A stretch of 64,000 bases of DNA from Varanus komodoensis (GCF_004798865.1 NW_025336481.1:35069130-35133129), one strand, 5' to 3'; positions 1-13,100 are shown, numbered from the stretch's first letter. Numbers and translations are program-made. The notes: generated from the sequence alone by a model not told the origin.

Positions 1-1221
1 CCGGTGGGTATCCCGAGACCCCCTGGGATCACTGAGGAGGGTAGGAAGAAGGATTGCAGCCCCTCTTTGCTGGGACTGGCAGAGGCTCAGAAAGGATGGG
101 ATGGGCAACAATGCTGAGACTGTTGGCTATTGGCATTGGCAGCAGGGAGGGGTGGCAAGCACAGCACCAACTGGGGCAGTTTGGGATGGTGCTCACCGCA
201 GCCGCTTGACGAGGATGGAAAACTGTTTGGCCACTCTTGCCAAGCATCTCTGCAGCTCTTCTGTGTCCTTTCAGCTTGTCATGTCCCCTGGCTTCGAAGG
301 CCACTTTAAACCCAGAGATGAGAATCACATCCGTGCTATGCAATTCACGTGGTATGTAGTTCACCCCAAGGACCTGGTGACCCCTTTTGTGTTGCAAAGC
401 TAATGCAGGAGGACAGAAGAGGACAAGAGGGGACAGGAAAGGACAGGAGATCACCCTGTGCTCATTCTCAACAGTAGCATTGTCCCTGTTTCTGGAAGGG
501 GCAATGTTAACACGCCGAAGAATCAACAATAATGGCATCTTCCGCATGGCCAGGGGTCTCAACAGTACTTCAAGTCTTCCTGTGAAGTGCTCTCTCTACA
601 CACAATTTCCTTCCTCTAAATTGCCTTTTAAGATCTTCAAAATATCATGCATGTCGGTGTTCATCTGTTAAAATGTGTTTTGAATGAAAGTCTTTCAAGT
701 GAATGGATATGCCTGGAGTGTTTTGCCCCATAATAGAAAAAGTGGTGTCTGCAGATACTGAAATGCCCAGGAATTCTATCCTCCTTTATACAACACCTTC
801 TGTAGCACTCAGCATAGCAGTATGAGGATTTAGAGAATGTTCCTTACTTAGCTCTTGGGAAACAACACATTTCCTCTGCAAAGCATCTATATTTCATATT
901 TTCCTAAAGTATTAATAAGCTCAAATGCTAGTGACACATGATTTTATTTGAGCATTCCAAAACTCTCCAGGAGTTTAATATACATCCTGAAAGTTCCTGC
1001 TGACTGCAAAATTCAGATGCAAGCATTTTAAATAAAACTTCTCTAGGTGCTGATGCAAAGTGTATGGTTTAATGGCTTCTAAACGCAAACCTTGCTGTTA
1101 ACACACCCATTAAGTTTTTTCCATGGGGATTTTAGAAGGCAGTCGGTGCATCTTCCAAGACACACATCCACCCAGGTTTTGTTTGTTTTTATCAGCAGCA
1201 CTCTGAAGGCAATGTTGCGAT
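1..1221. other. No supported gene; unique sequence
   Basis: I recognise no exon, RNA gene or transposon here. A 177-codon open frame lies on the minus strand at 29-562, with shorter plus-strand frames over the same bases. Its translation shows no domain, signal peptide or known motif, and open frames on both strands suggest chance in moderately GC-rich DNA. A processed pseudogene or an old repeat too worn to recognise remains possible. Confidence 0.5.
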
Positions 1222-1290
1222 GTTTGTTTATTTCTAACACTCATATACTGCCTTATCTGCTGGAAAGCCATCGACGTGGTGTACAACGGA
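1222..1290 (-). mobile_element. LINE 3' tail fragment (L2-like), antisense
   Basis: The stretch 'catatactgccttatctgctggaaagccatcg' followed by 'gtgtacaac' resembles the reverse complement of the short 3' terminus shared by squamate L2-like LINEs, which reads roughly 'gtaaaccgcc..gggcggtatataaat'. Only the terminus is present, as expected from severe 5' truncation. It is short and diverged, so the assignment is tentative. Confidence 0.4.
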
Positions 1291-2326
1291 CGCAAACAAT
1301 AAAGTCTGCAACATTAACAGCAGTACAAAAAATACACCCTAGATACTTTTCAAGGCTAAATTGAAAAGATGTGTCTATACACTCTTTCTAAAGCCTAAAA
1401 GTAAGGGTTAAGTTCAGATCCTCTGCAGAGACTCAAGAAAAGCTGGGATTTGATTTTGACTCAAAAAGGAGGAGGTTGCTAAGGCTGCTGAAGTGAGAAA
1501 GAAATCCTTTTGATACCCCTGGGAGAAATTTTGAAACTGGCAGATATAAAAGGAGGAGGAGAGGAAGGAGGGACCAGAAGTGTTGGGCTTCGAATGGGGC
1601 AGGAGGAGCACTGCAGTCACAGAGATCTGCTTTCCAAGAGACTTCCCAGGAGAGGAGCTACTTGATGACTAGATGCGGTTCGCAGGGCACAACAATTTCC
1701 CATTGGTCTGGCTTTGGCTTCTTTGCCCTGAAGTTAGCTATTCCACTGCTAACACACTTTGGCTGTCTTACAGCCCTGGTTTCTGAAGAAAGAATGGGAC
1801 TGGATCTAACTCAGCCTCATTTCCTGGAGGTCTCATCATGGCGCTGCTAGATCCAAGTCCACATTCCTTATGTCTACTCTGCACAGAAGGCTTGATGTGC
1901 GGGATCCACAATTTTCATGCTGTTTTCCCATGCCACTGAGATACTCCTTAGTGGGTGTTCCTAGGTTGAGGTCATTTGCCCTTGCTTGAGAACATTTCAG
2001 GAGGAGCTGGAAAGGAGACATGAGCAGGGAAATGATGCTCTAAGCTTCCCTGTGTGCTTGTTTCGGGCTCAAGCATGCATGGGAGCAAAAGAGTGAAAAG
2101 GGACAAGTAAATGGGCAGCTTTTCCTGTCCTGCTCACAAATTCATGGAGGAGAAAGAGACAGCTTGCTCCTGTCCTTCCTAACCAACAGAGAAGCCAGTG
2201 TGATCAGCAGCACCTCCCTTCCTTCCACCCAAAAGGGAGAAAGTACACCCCAGACCCTCACCCTGTGCAGATTCTCCCATAAGGTAGCCATGCACAGGTG
2301 CTTGAAGTGAAAGAGTGGAGATGCTT
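1291..2326. other. No supported feature
   Basis: Unique sequence of ordinary composition. Short open frames occur on both strands with no recognisable product. I see no repeat or RNA gene. Confidence 0.45.
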
Positions 2327-2343
2327 AAAAAAAAAAAAAAAAA
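2327..2343. repeat. Poly(A) run followed by AG-rich tract
   Basis: A run of 17 A followed by 'gacagagagagagaag'. It could be the worn tail of a plus-strand retroposon, but no body is recognisable upstream, so it is listed only as a simple repeat. Confidence 0.7.
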
Positions 2344-2395
2344 GACAGAGAGAGAGAAGAGGAAAAAATTGAGGGCTTCTCCAGCCCACCTTAAC

Positions 2396-2470
2396 ATTTA
2401 TTTATTTATTTATTTATTTATTGCATTTAATTTCTATACCCCCCAACATCCAAGGCTTTCTCACGGATTG
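2396..2470 (-). mobile_element. LINE 3' tail with (TTTA)n, antisense
   Basis: About six TTTA units are followed by 'gcatttaatttctatacccccc' and 'aaggctttctcacgg'. This is the reverse complement of a LINE 3' end of the type ending in (AAAT)n, with the 'gag..ccttggg..gtataaat' terminal motif. No coding part is retained. Confidence 0.5.
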
Positions 2471-3199
2471 TGAGAAATGGCATTTCTCCGTGCTCCTGTC
2501 TTCCAAGCCAGTGAAACCAGAGCTTCCTTTGTTTCCACCAAAACTCAAGCAGGTAGAGCTGCGACTTGTGTGGACTTTCCCATGAGTTAGCCACATTGAG
2601 GTCAATGTGATTTAGTTGCCAGACCATTGAAGTTAATGTGATCTGCTTCTCCGTAGAAAAGCATCGCAGCCAACTGTTTCTTTTTTTAGTAATTTATTAA
2701 ATACATCTTTATTTTATACAGAGCCTGAAGGCTCTTGGGCAAGAGGGCGTAGAAGACAATTGGGAAGATGTGAAATGACAGCCCAAACATTACATTTTTT
2801 TCCAGAGGGAACAGGACATTTGCAAGTTAGAGCGAGAAGTCCATGGAGCAGGGGGCAAGGGAGGCAAGAAAGCAGCTGGAGCGCGTCAGAACTTCTACCC
2901 TGTTTTGCAGAGCCTGAGCCATGATAGGATACTCCCCACTCACCCCAGGGAAGGCAAGTACAGCTCCATGGGGCACACACACAACAGCTTAAGGCACAAT
3001 TGAGGCACAAGAAGGAGAAAAGTCAGACTAACATGAGCAGTGAAGAATAAAAGGAAAGGAATGATGCAATGGAAATGAACAGTGCCAAGGTCTGTGGGAG
3101 AGGTAGGTGAGTCAGGAGTGCAATGAAAGCTTGGCATTGCTTCCAGCCTGGCTCATTTCCACCTTTTCCCCCCTAATAAAAGTTTAATTAGGAACTAGA

Positions 3200-3245
3200 A
3201 CTGATGGAAGTTGAATTTCAGCAACATCTGGAAGGTCACGACCCC
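3200..3245. mobile_element. Possible hAT-like MITE scrap
   Basis: The sequence 'ggaagttgaatttcagcaa' followed by 'catctggaaggtcacgacc' resembles the inner-to-end part of the reptile MITE whose halves read 'ggagttgtagtccaacaaca' and 'tctggagggcaccaggttgg'. Only one end is visible and it has diverged. A chance match is possible. Confidence 0.3.
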
Positions 3246-3996
3246 TACCAGTGTTCATGGTATTGCTAGCTATTGACAGTTATCAAAAGATATAGAAGAT
3301 GCTCAGTGTTTGCTGAATGACATGTATCCTCAAAAAGAAATCTCCTTAAAGTGAAAATTACTCCTCCGTGGCTTCTGAGGTTCTTGGAAGAGTGCACACA
3401 TGCATTTACATATTCAAAGAAAACCCAGAGTCAGTCTTGATTTGAGACTCTATTGTCCTCTGCTCTCACTGATTTCCATTGTGAATCAAAAGCAACAGCT
3501 TAGTAACATGCAAAGGAACATTAAAGTTGAAAGACTTATTTATCACATCAAAAGGTGTGAGCCAATTTATAGCCCATTTTCCCATTCTATTTTCCCCTAC
3601 CTTTTTGCTCTCTTTCTCTCTCTATACACACACAGAGAGAGTGTGAGAGAGAGAAAGAGAGAGGGAGAGAGAACACAGATGCATGTGGCAGATCTCTTGA
3701 ACGATCTATTTCTGCACAGGAATAATAGATTGGAGCATTATGTAGTTTAGCATGGTTAATATAACTCTGCTTGGCTTGTTTCCATTAATCTTTTTAGGTC
3801 TTTGGCCCCTTCTTAGACATTTGCCTAATATATCAAGGTTATGTGCATTTTAAGCCTTGTTTCCAATATGCTTACATCTTTACTTAACCTTCTGCCTGTG
3901 ATTAATGGGATAGACTGCTCCTGCCTAAATGTAATGGATGGCCATGTTGAGACAATGCACAACTCAGCACTGACATCTCAGTCCTCAGAGTGAAAC

Positions 3997-4032
3997 GGGG
4001 GGGGGGGGGAGAGAGAGAGAGAGAGAGAGAGG
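3997..4032. repeat. G13 run plus (AG)n microsatellite
   Basis: Thirteen consecutive G are followed by about eleven AG units. Homopurine tracts of this kind are length-variable and prone to sequencing error. Confidence 0.95.
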
Positions 4033-6359
4033 TTCAGGATTGCACATATCCTTCTCTTTCAGTTGATTCTTTCTGCAACTTGGTTAGCCTCTGCAGTGTC
4101 TCCAGACTGACAATATTACGTTAAAGTCCCTCTTGATCCCAAGAGACATAAATTTTTCTCCAAGGGACAACTACTAGCAGCTCTCTTAATCCCAACCATG
4201 CCAGAAGCCACTGATGAAAAGAATTTGTTTTGTATGTAAATCTTCACAGAAGAGGTTTTTGGACAGTTCATGTATTAGATGGAGAATGTAAAAGAACACA
4301 TAAGTCTTCCTCCTAACAGAAATATATATGATTAGCATATTTTTATGAAAATCCATGCAAAAAGTGCAGTGAAGGAGTACATTTCCCAACTCCCTTCTTC
4401 CCCGAGTGCTTTACGAGGAGTGAGAGGGCAGACAGGCTTACTGTAAGAAAGTGCCTTGAGGTATTAGATCCCTAGTAGATGGGACAATATATCAGCAACA
4501 CAGACCAATATCCACACTCAACTCAGAGGACATTCTGAGCCATGGATACAAGTAGAGACCCCATACCCTATTCTGCAGCGATTGCCTGAAATTTCTCACA
4601 TATTTCCAAGACCAAATAGAGCTATCGGTTCATTCTAAAGCAGAATGAAAGTCCATCCAATTTGTATTGCTATACAGATTGCATAACATGAATTCAGTTC
4701 CAGACTCTTTCTGTGTGATGCTGTACTACCAGGCCATTACTTCAAAAAGCACCACTATCAGGATGATCTGTCATCAGTGTAGAACTCCTGAATCTTTCCT
4801 GCAGGCCCAATATTCCTATTTTACAATGGAAGAACAGATGCTGAGAAGTAATTTTCTCAAAGGAATCATGCAGCATACCTGCTCTCAAAATATACTGGTT
4901 TTAAATTCAGCCCATCTTTTTCTCAGGGGATTTTGGTTTTTTATGAAGTGAGAGAGAAATCTCAAAAAGAGAAGCCTTGTCACCCTTACTAGCAATGGCA
5001 CCTACATCTCACATTTTTGTTTGTGTGAGGGTGGGATGAAAAGTTTTGGTTCTGAAAAACCCAAATGAAAAAAGAGCTGAGCCCAAATCTCCTCTAAGAC
5101 ATAGCCCTTGCTCATAACATCCATTCATCCTTCCCTTTCGCCACACTTGCCCTTGCATGGAGGACTGTGGTGTTGAGAAACAGCAGAGCAGACCTCATCT
5201 ACAGGACCTGGATGTTCTTGCAGACCAGTCATTAATCCTGTATGACAGAAGAAGTACAGCTCCTATTGTCTCTCCTGCAAAACCTTTGAACTCAGACATG
5301 TTGGAGATTACATTTCTCATGTCTCCGGGCAAAAGGAAACTTTTCAGGCTTCAAATATTGTTTAAATTAATTCTTATAACTTTTCAACAAAACATAAAAG
5401 ATACACCATTAAGAAGATTCACATACCTATATAGATTTGAATATAGTAATTTCAGCACATGCATGTGAAATGCACATTGACATCAAAACAGCTTTCTAAG
5501 AATTGTACATAAACCTAACAATATCCCTATAGGTGTCCACCTACAAGTGGAATCTATATATCATTCAATCAAATACTGAAAATATCATTAGTTCCTCAGT
5601 CCATTGCATTATAGAAGGGGAGCATTTATCCTTCCAGTGTAATAATATCAACTTTTAGTTTCCAAAAGTGTACAGAAAATCCATTTGCACTGGCCAAGCA
5701 TTAATATCCAGGAAGCTGGTAGATAATGTAAAAGAATGTGTAAATCATAAAATACTAAGGATTAAACTAAATGATTAAGATACTTCCCAGAAAAGGTAAC
5801 TCCTGGGTATTGTCAAAACATATGATTAAAAGAAATACTAGATGTATTATACCACTATTAATTAGTCAACTTGGAAAAGTCATTGCTTAAAAAAACATGG
5901 CGGCATCCTATAGACATAGATTTTTTGTTGAATAAGACATAACCTGAGATCCATAAATACTTCAGGTACAGATGCTGCTTAAGGCCATGTGTATCATATT
6001 GATTCACCGATAATATGTATGTATACACATGGATCATGGGTTAATATAAATGATCGGCCTCAATAAGAGCTTCTAATAGATTGGAAGTATTCCCATTCAG
6101 CTATAGTGGGTAAATTATATTTGGCACACAAGGATGAAAATAACAAACTCTCATCAGCAACATCCAGTAACTGGTTGAAAATATAAATCAGCTTCTCCAT
6201 CCAACTTCACTAAAAACATTTAGACTCCAATGTTTAAATATGGATTTTTCCCATGGAATCAATTTAGTATTACAGAATGATTCAAAATGTAATTGATGTG
6301 CTATCAGACTCCATACATTTCTAGCACCCATATATATGGGAGAAGCCCATCCATGTTAA

Positions 6360-6580
6360 TGTAAGCCCAGCAATCATGCCTTCTTGCCATAGTTAATGAC
6401 CCACCGGAAAGCCATCAGCTGTTTTAAGGTTTTTGGGTGGCTTGCAAACCATGACAACAAGCCACCCTTGCCAGGTTTGCATGGCACAGTAAGCCATGCA
6501 GGCAAGGGAAATTATGGGTGCTGGCATGTAACCAAGCACTCATGGCAGAGGAGATAAACTACTGTCTATCCCCTGCATTC
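6360..6580. mobile_element. MITE-like dispersed repeat, family A copy 1
   Basis: This segment matches the one at 8950-9155 across its length. Shared pieces are 'cttcttgccatagttaa', a central 'ggcttg(c/t)..aac', 'ccatgc(a/t)ggcaa', 'aattatg(g/a)gtg' and '..aagcactca..g(g)gataaac'. Repetition within 3 kb with no coding capacity suggests a short non-autonomous transposon. The family name is not known to me. Confidence 0.55.
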
Positions 6581-8122
6581 CAAAGCCAAGAAAGTTTAAT
6601 CTAAGCAGAAAAGAACAAACTTATGCTGTTCAACAAAGAAGAGTGATGGCACAAAACAAGATCTTGAAGCGCAAAAACCCTTCTTTAATTGTAAGGTGCA
6701 TCCTTACAAAGGTTGTTTGTAGTGGGAGGAGTCCCTCCCCCAATAAACAAAAGAAAACATTTTGATTTAAAATTTGTGAGGTACAGAAGAATCCCACATG
6801 TCACATAAACCATCTGAAATACAATATTCACCTTGAGTGTACTTACTTTACTCCACAGACAAACTATAAAGATGCATATCTGTCTGTTTGTCTATATCCC
6901 ATTCATTAACCAGCTCAATCAAGTTTATCTTGGTCATTTGAGATATATTCCCAAGAATTCCCAAGTAAATAAGATCTGGGCACCATCAAAATTGCCAGTT
7001 ATACTATCTCCAACTAACATCAGTTTAGACTTTGATTGGTTAACTAAGTAGCTAGATAAATCACCAAAAGAAGGGATTGACTGCATCAAAGATGGAACAG
7101 ATGATTGGAGTTTCAAGATAAGCAATAAAAGGTCAACAGCTGAAAGAATAACCTTGAATGCTAAATAATAATGCACATCAGTGTGAATGCTTCTCTTCTA
7201 TCTCATAGCACAGGCCAGGGGTTTCAGACGTAAATATGTCCAAATGGAAAAAGTGGGCATTCCTGTCTGGCACTTTCCCATTGGAAACTCTCCTGGAACA
7301 GGAGATTTTCCAGCTTTCATATTTAGTGATGAGTTGAAGCTCCACAGAATCCGGCCCTTTAGCTTTTCCAGACTTCTTCTTGTGCTGTGCCCTGCTTGGG
7401 AAGTGAGCTGAGCTGAAATGAAGCCCATAAATGCTCATGGAACAAAGGTTGCTCAGCTGGTCACCATTTTCTGCATCACGTACAAGAACACAAACCAAGT
7501 CTGCTGCATGTCACATGGAAGAAGAATGCTGCTTGCCTGGCGTTCATCCAAAAAGACATCCCTGGTGAGTGCTACATAAACAACCTTCATGTGGGTCACT
7601 TGCAGAAGCACAAGCAAAGACGGCTGTGCATGGCATGGAAGAGAGATACTATTTCTGCTTGATTCCTGGTGAGCACCACATGAGCACTGGGTATGCTTGC
7701 CAGGAAGTTGAATTCACAGTTGATTCAAAGTGGACTGGAGTCTGGGAGCCCGGTCCAGGCAACTGATGGATTCCTCACACAACCTTAACCATGTTTGCAG
7801 TTGCTTTCATAATTTTCTCAATACACACCAGAGCTGAGAAAAACTGCCACTGTGAGGATTCAGAAAATGGAAAATCAATATGAGAAAAGGTATCCATGTT
7901 CTGCTTCAATGTTTTACTACTATATTACACAAATCAGAATAAAGCGTTAAAATTGGGAGTTCATATTTATAAGAGAGATGCAATTGTATCACCTTCAACT
8001 TTACAAGCTGAAATAACATTCAATGTTTTTGCTGTTTAAGAAGATGTGCCAGAATCTTTTCAAGACATTCACCATTTTCCTGGCTATTTTAAACAGGTTA
8101 AGGGACATTTTACCTGCTGTGA
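6581..8122. other. No supported gene; unique sequence
   Basis: Overlapping short open frames occur on both strands between 7.18 and 7.50 kb. None has a recognisable product, and their overlap argues against coding. No transposon was recognised. Confidence 0.4.
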
Positions 8123-8146
8123 CTGTGTGTGTGTGTGCGCGCGCGC
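8123..8146. repeat. (GT)n(GC)n microsatellite
   Basis: Alternating purine-pyrimidine run: GT units pass into GC units and end in 'gcgcgcaca'. The composition favours left-handed DNA in principle. Confidence 0.9.
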
Positions 8147-8371
8147 ACAATGTGTGTTGCCTTTGCTAATGGTTAAGTATAGAAACACTGTTCATCTCAG
8201 CATAATGCAGAAGAGCGTGACCAGGTGACATGCGTACCTTCCAGTTCAAGTCTACCCTCCAGGTGTTAATGTGACTTTATTTATAGAGCAAGTTTGGCAA
8301 AGATAGCCTTCCAAACAGAAGCCATTTTCAAGTAGATTATGATCTTCTGGCAGTCCCTCAAATAGAGGATT

Positions 8372-8467
8372 GATTATTTATTTATTTGTTTGTTTGTTTA
8401 TGTTTAAATTTATGTTCTGCAACCAATCGTTCAACCGGACTCTCTAGGCGGATTGATTATTGATTGA
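8372..8467 (-). mobile_element. LINE 3' tail, antisense
   Basis: TTTA and TTTG units are followed by 'tttaaatttatgttctgc' and 'ggactctctaggcggatt'. This is the reverse complement of the L2-like 3' terminus. It abuts the SINE that starts at about 8468, so one of the two probably inserted in or beside the other. Confidence 0.5.
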
Positions 8468-8688
8468 TTAGATTTAAATCCCACCTTTTTTCTTTACAAA
8501 GACCCAAAGCAGCTTATGAAATTCTCCTGCTGCTCTCAGTCCCACAAAACAACCCTGTGGGGTAGGCTGAGTGTGTGACTGGCCCAAAGTCACCTGGTTG
8601 GCTCCATGGCTGAGCAGGAGCTGATATCCAGATTGCCAGAGTCCTGGAGCCAAGCTCTTAACCACTACAGTACATCATGCTCTGAACC
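8468..8688 (-). mobile_element. tRNA-derived CORE/MIR-like SINE, full length
   Basis: Read on the minus strand, the element begins with a tRNA-related head ('tgtagtggttaagagcttgg'), continues through 'cagccatggagccaac' and the CORE-like block 'tgactttgggccagtcac', then 'acagggttgtt', and ends with 'ggtgggatttaaatc'. This order matches the other copies in the window. It is transcribed by RNA polymerase III and mobilised by a partner LINE. The likely B-box region is worn. Confidence 0.8.
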
Positions 8689-8949
8689 ATAGAGTTTAGA
8701 AACGCTTTTTCTGTGAATCAGGCCTAAAACTTACTTAGTTTACCTGCCAGTTGTCAGACAATCAGGTAGAGAAAGTGTGGGTGGTGGATGGCTTTAGAAG
8801 CTGGCCTCAATTCACACACTGACCGGATTCATACAATCACACAAAGGACAGGAAGACAGGAGGGGTTCTTGCTCTCTGCACTTATTTCCCTTGACTGCAT
8901 GTGCAAGGACAAGTTGCACCATCGCATGGCGGGCAAGGCCTGCCTTGTT

Positions 8950-9155
8950 ATGTGAACCCTGCAAGCAAGTCTTCTTGCCATAGTTAACAAGAACCCATGT
9001 GCTACTTTAGAGTGGGGGGGGGGATGGCTTGTGAACTACCCTACCAGGTCTATGTGATACAGCAACCCATGCTGGCAAAGGCAATTATGAGTGTTGCCAT
9101 GTGATCAGCACTCACAGTGGGGTAAATAAACCACTGAAGCTTATTTCCCCCATGA
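8950..9155. mobile_element. MITE-like dispersed repeat, family A copy 2
   Basis: Second copy of the repeat at 6360-6580, sharing 'cttcttgccatagttaa', 'ggcttgtgaac', 'ccatgctggcaaaggcaatt' and 'atcagcactca..ggggtaaataaac'. The middle carries a run of ten G absent from copy 1. No coding sequence is present. Confidence 0.55.
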
Positions 9156-9855
9156 CAATCTGACTGCTGAGCTACCCTCCTCCAAGAACCCAGAGTCCAT
9201 TTAATCAATCATTTATTCCAAAGCCCTTGAACCACTCTAGCAAATTTGACAAACTCATATTTTGTTTAAGATAGCACTACCAACTGTCTCAATAAACACA
9301 ACGGCATGCTACCACCAGCCAGGTTAATCTTCATGTTTATTGCTATTTCCTTTCTGCCTGGGGAGATCCTGTTGATGGACTATGAAGTATTAATGACTGG
9401 AGATGTGAAAACTATTTGGTTGTGGCTATTAGATCTATCACTGACTGATGGCTTGAATTCCTTCCAGGTAAACCTGTGTCTTACTCTACAGATAAGCGAA
9501 ACATTGTTTGATGCATCAGTATGAATGCCCTGAGTCTGTATGTTGTCACTACTGATTGTATGCATTTTTCTTCAAAAGTACATAAACATAGCTTCAGTAC
9601 ATGATTATTGGTACCTTGTCTTTTACCTTTGTACGTTTTCCTCATAGGTCACTGGATTGAACCATTTATTCTCTGCAATTTTTTTAACAGAACGTGATGT
9701 TCGAATGTGACAGCTTTTAAAAGATTCCATAAATCAGCTAACATATGACTGAGAAAGCATCAGAAGCTTGCATGAGTCATGCAAAAGCCTTAGTGTAGCT
9801 TGCTTTTGCTGTGAATGGGGCAAAGGAATGATCATTTGCTGAACAGGTAAAAGAA
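9156..9855. other. No supported feature
   Basis: Unique AT-rich sequence with short open frames and no recognisable product or repeat. Confidence 0.4.
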
Positions 9856-9891
<36 letters not shown>

Positions 9892-9912
9892 CGCATGCGT
9901 GTGCACACGCTC
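9856..9912. repeat. (TG)n(CG)n microsatellite
   Basis: About sixteen TG units pass into CG units and then 'catgcgtgtgcacacgc'. The alternating purine-pyrimidine order continues for over 50 bp. Confidence 0.95.
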
Positions 9913-10054
9913 ATGCATGGGAAGGCGGGGGGATCTTAGACTTGCACTGAATTATATCCAGAATAAAATCTGAAGCAAATTGGGCTGTTCCTACTCAGGC
10001 TAAACACTGGAGGATTGTCAAGGGAAGCTCAAAGAGTTTAAGTAAGGCTGGCAA

Positions 10055-10057
<3 letters not shown>

Positions 10058-10136
<79 letters not shown>
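10058..10136. repeat. (TC)n(TG)n compound microsatellite
   Basis: About 24 TC units are joined directly to about 16 TG units, followed by 'gaggggaaggggaaggggaa'. The open frame over it, encoding THTHTH/RERERE peptides, is a microsatellite artefact. Confidence 0.97.
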
Positions 10137-10137
<1 letters not shown>

Positions 10138-13100
10138 AGGGGAAGGGGAAGGGGAACTCATACATCTCTGAATTCTGCCTGGGGCAAATTTCAAGCAGAT
10201 ATTGCTTGAGCAAAATGTGTGAGGAATTCTAAGACAAGCTCAAAGGAATTTCAATACTATTCACATTTCTTGGAAGGGGGTGGATGAAACTTAGTTTGTA
10301 CCCATCTGCCAGCAGATGCTTTCCCACTTGGAAAGGGTGGCTTTTTGCCATGGCTCACAAAGTATTTGACCCAGACAGCATGGCTAATAACAATTACAGT
10401 CCAATCTGCTGTGGAAAAGAAGAATGAGTTTTCATGCCCAAATTCATTAGAATCTGGACTTTTGCACTGGCAATTTTGCTCCATTTTAAAAAATATTGAA
10501 TGAAAAAAGTGCCTCATATTTGCATTTGCTAAGAAGGGTAGCAGAAGATAGGCTCATGGCCCCTGAATCTTTGATTTCAATTTTTAAATTGAGCCACATG
10601 CATAAAGCCAGCATCTCTTTTCCTCCTCTCTTTGAGATGGATAGTCTAAAAAGCAAGTATTCCATTCGTGATTCAGAGGCTGAGTTACAGGCAGGCCTAC
10701 TATGATAGAGCCACAGTCTTTCATCTGGAGCCTCAAAACTCTGGAAGGCCATCTGCTCTACTGCCCTGCTGTCTATGTACACCTGCTGAAGTAAAGTTCC
10801 AGCACTCCTAGGTTCATCTGATACCCTTGGATCCACTGGCTTTTGTGTCTCACCGCCCCTTCCTCACCATCTTTCTGCTGAAGGCAAATCTCCTTCTCTT
10901 CCATGCCCATAAATCCCTTTTTACAAGTAGGGGTGCCCTTAGAGGAAAGAACCTTTAAAGACAAACAGACTGTGGAGCATATGTATATTATCAAATGCAG
11001 ATCTCTCCTTGCCTGAGTGCCAGATCTTTCTGGCATTGCCCCTGATGTCCTCAACCCTTGATCTTGAATAATTCCATGGTGCACTATATGACCTTCCTTA
11101 GTAGGGTCTGCTGATAACAGTTGTGTAGACTTAGCCCAGCACTTGATGCTGCTTTCTTCAAGAGCAAGCCAAATCTGCCAAGGCAGTCTAGGTCTTCAAT
11201 ACAGACTTTTTTTGGCATGTGACTACGGGATGCTTTGTTGTCAGAATTCAGAGGTTTCTTCAGGGGTCTGTCAGTGCTGTGGACATGGGATTGAGCCCCT
11301 GTAGCAGTTTCACAAACCTGAATGCAGATGCCTGATTGTCGTTGATCAACCTGCTCTGAGCCTTAAGGTGTTTCTCAGATGTCCAGAGCCTTTTATGCAT
11401 TCAAGGAGCTAAGTGGCAAGAATGACTAGGCAGAAGGAATGGAGAAAATGGATCTCTTTACACCTCACAAGTAAAGGACTGCTTTTTATATCCAGTTTTG
11501 TCTCCATGGTGTTTCTCATTATACAAAGAAGTGCACCAAGAAGTGGGCTGCAGGCATTAAAGATGGTTGCATTCAAGAACTCCAAATATCAGCACTATCA
11601 ATGATGAGAATTAATATAAATTGAACATTAGGTTCTAACTGAACATAGTTCCATCCATTTCCCTTCCAAGAACATGCTTTTCCTCACACTTTCAAACTTT
11701 TTATAAGCATTGACAATGTCTGTGGATTTTGGAACAGTAGGTAGAGTCTTTAAAAATGAACAAATACTGTTATCTTTCTTGGACAGCCTTTTTTCTTCTT
11801 CTTTCCCCCTTTTCCATTGCACAAAGCTATTACTCCTGTTGTCAGCAGCAGCAGAAGAAAAAAAATGACCACAGGAAATCATATAGGTTCTGATTCCTTT
11901 TTGAATGAGAAGGCATGAGTAGAATGTTAATGGGGCCACACCTTTCTAAGAAGTTATCTGCAGATGCTTAACTTTGTCATTGCATTCTACAGTCCAGAAG
12001 CTGGGATGAAACAAAATTGCATTCAAATGTAGCATGAAATCACTCATCATCCTCTTTTGGATATATTAAGAGCTCTGCATAGCACCATATCATTGAACAT
12101 TTTATGTGGCACTGTTAACGCAGCGCATGTTTAATCAGAATCATTTATATTTCATTTAAATATAGTAATGTTATATTCATATACACATATTTTGCAGATA
12201 TTTTGGAGAAGGGAATTTCAAATTATACACACACGAATGTTGCATTTTAGTACTGTGCAAAGCTTTATGTTTACAATATTCTGTTTTCTGCTGCTTCTGG
12301 AGTGGTATTAATAGCAAATGGATGTACTTTTGAAAGAATGAGGTGGGGAAGCTGACCCTACTTGTATCCAAGTCTTCTGAAAAACTGTCAGAGTTTCAGT
12401 GGTGCAGAACCTCCCTTGGGTAGAATATTCTGCAGTGGAATGCAAGGACTATTCAAAGTGCAGGAGCAGAATCTGAAAACTTAAATGCTAAAGTCAGGGA
12501 GGACAAACTTGAGCAAGAACTTGAAATGTGCTGAGCTCTGTATGAAGAATGCTTACATTTCAATAGCAGGATTGCTACCTGCTACAGTTTCATCTGACCA
12601 AGTCAAAAAGGTGGTTTTTCCAGATGGTACTTATCTTTCTTCAGAGCTATATGGTGGTGTGGAGAGAACAACTTCATCTCCTTTGCTAAGAATCAACAGC
12701 ATCTGTTTATAGGCTGCTTTTCCATGGTAAACCATGTAGTTTGCAACTTCAGAATAGTTTGCATAATAAAATGCAAAATTTCAAGATGATCCATTTCCAG
12801 TTACAGGGCAACATTGCACAAACATGAATAGATATAAACCAACATCAAACAATCCACTAATAATTCATACAAGGGCCTAGCAAGAGCAACACCGAAACCT
12901 AATCCAGATCACAGCAAGAATAATGCATTTTATCCAAGACTAACTGGTTGCTATAGCAAGAAACTCTGCACTCTGATGGTCCCTGAACATCTTCAGTAGC
13001 AGGACCCACCTCTGAAGTTACATTCAGTCAGTGCTCTACCCTCCCAGACTTGGTAGAGGTAGGCTAGATGAGAATCATGTATTGAAGGTCTTTCCAAGTA

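Larger units (their letters stand above)
2471..6345. other. Mostly unique AT-rich sequence; no gene seen
   Basis: No exon is recognisable. The stretch holds AG-rich simple sequence near 3630-3675, a G13(AG)n tract near 4.0 kb and a possible MITE scrap near 3.2 kb. The rest looks unique. Short open frames have no recognisable product. Confidence 0.45.

Noticed and set aside
10014-10213. Open frame with poly-TH/RE residues across (TC)n(TG)n
   Set aside because: Dinucleotide repeats lack stops in some frames. The peptide is a microsatellite artefact. The same holds at 16.73-16.99, 38.92-39.16 and 39.86-40.07 kb.
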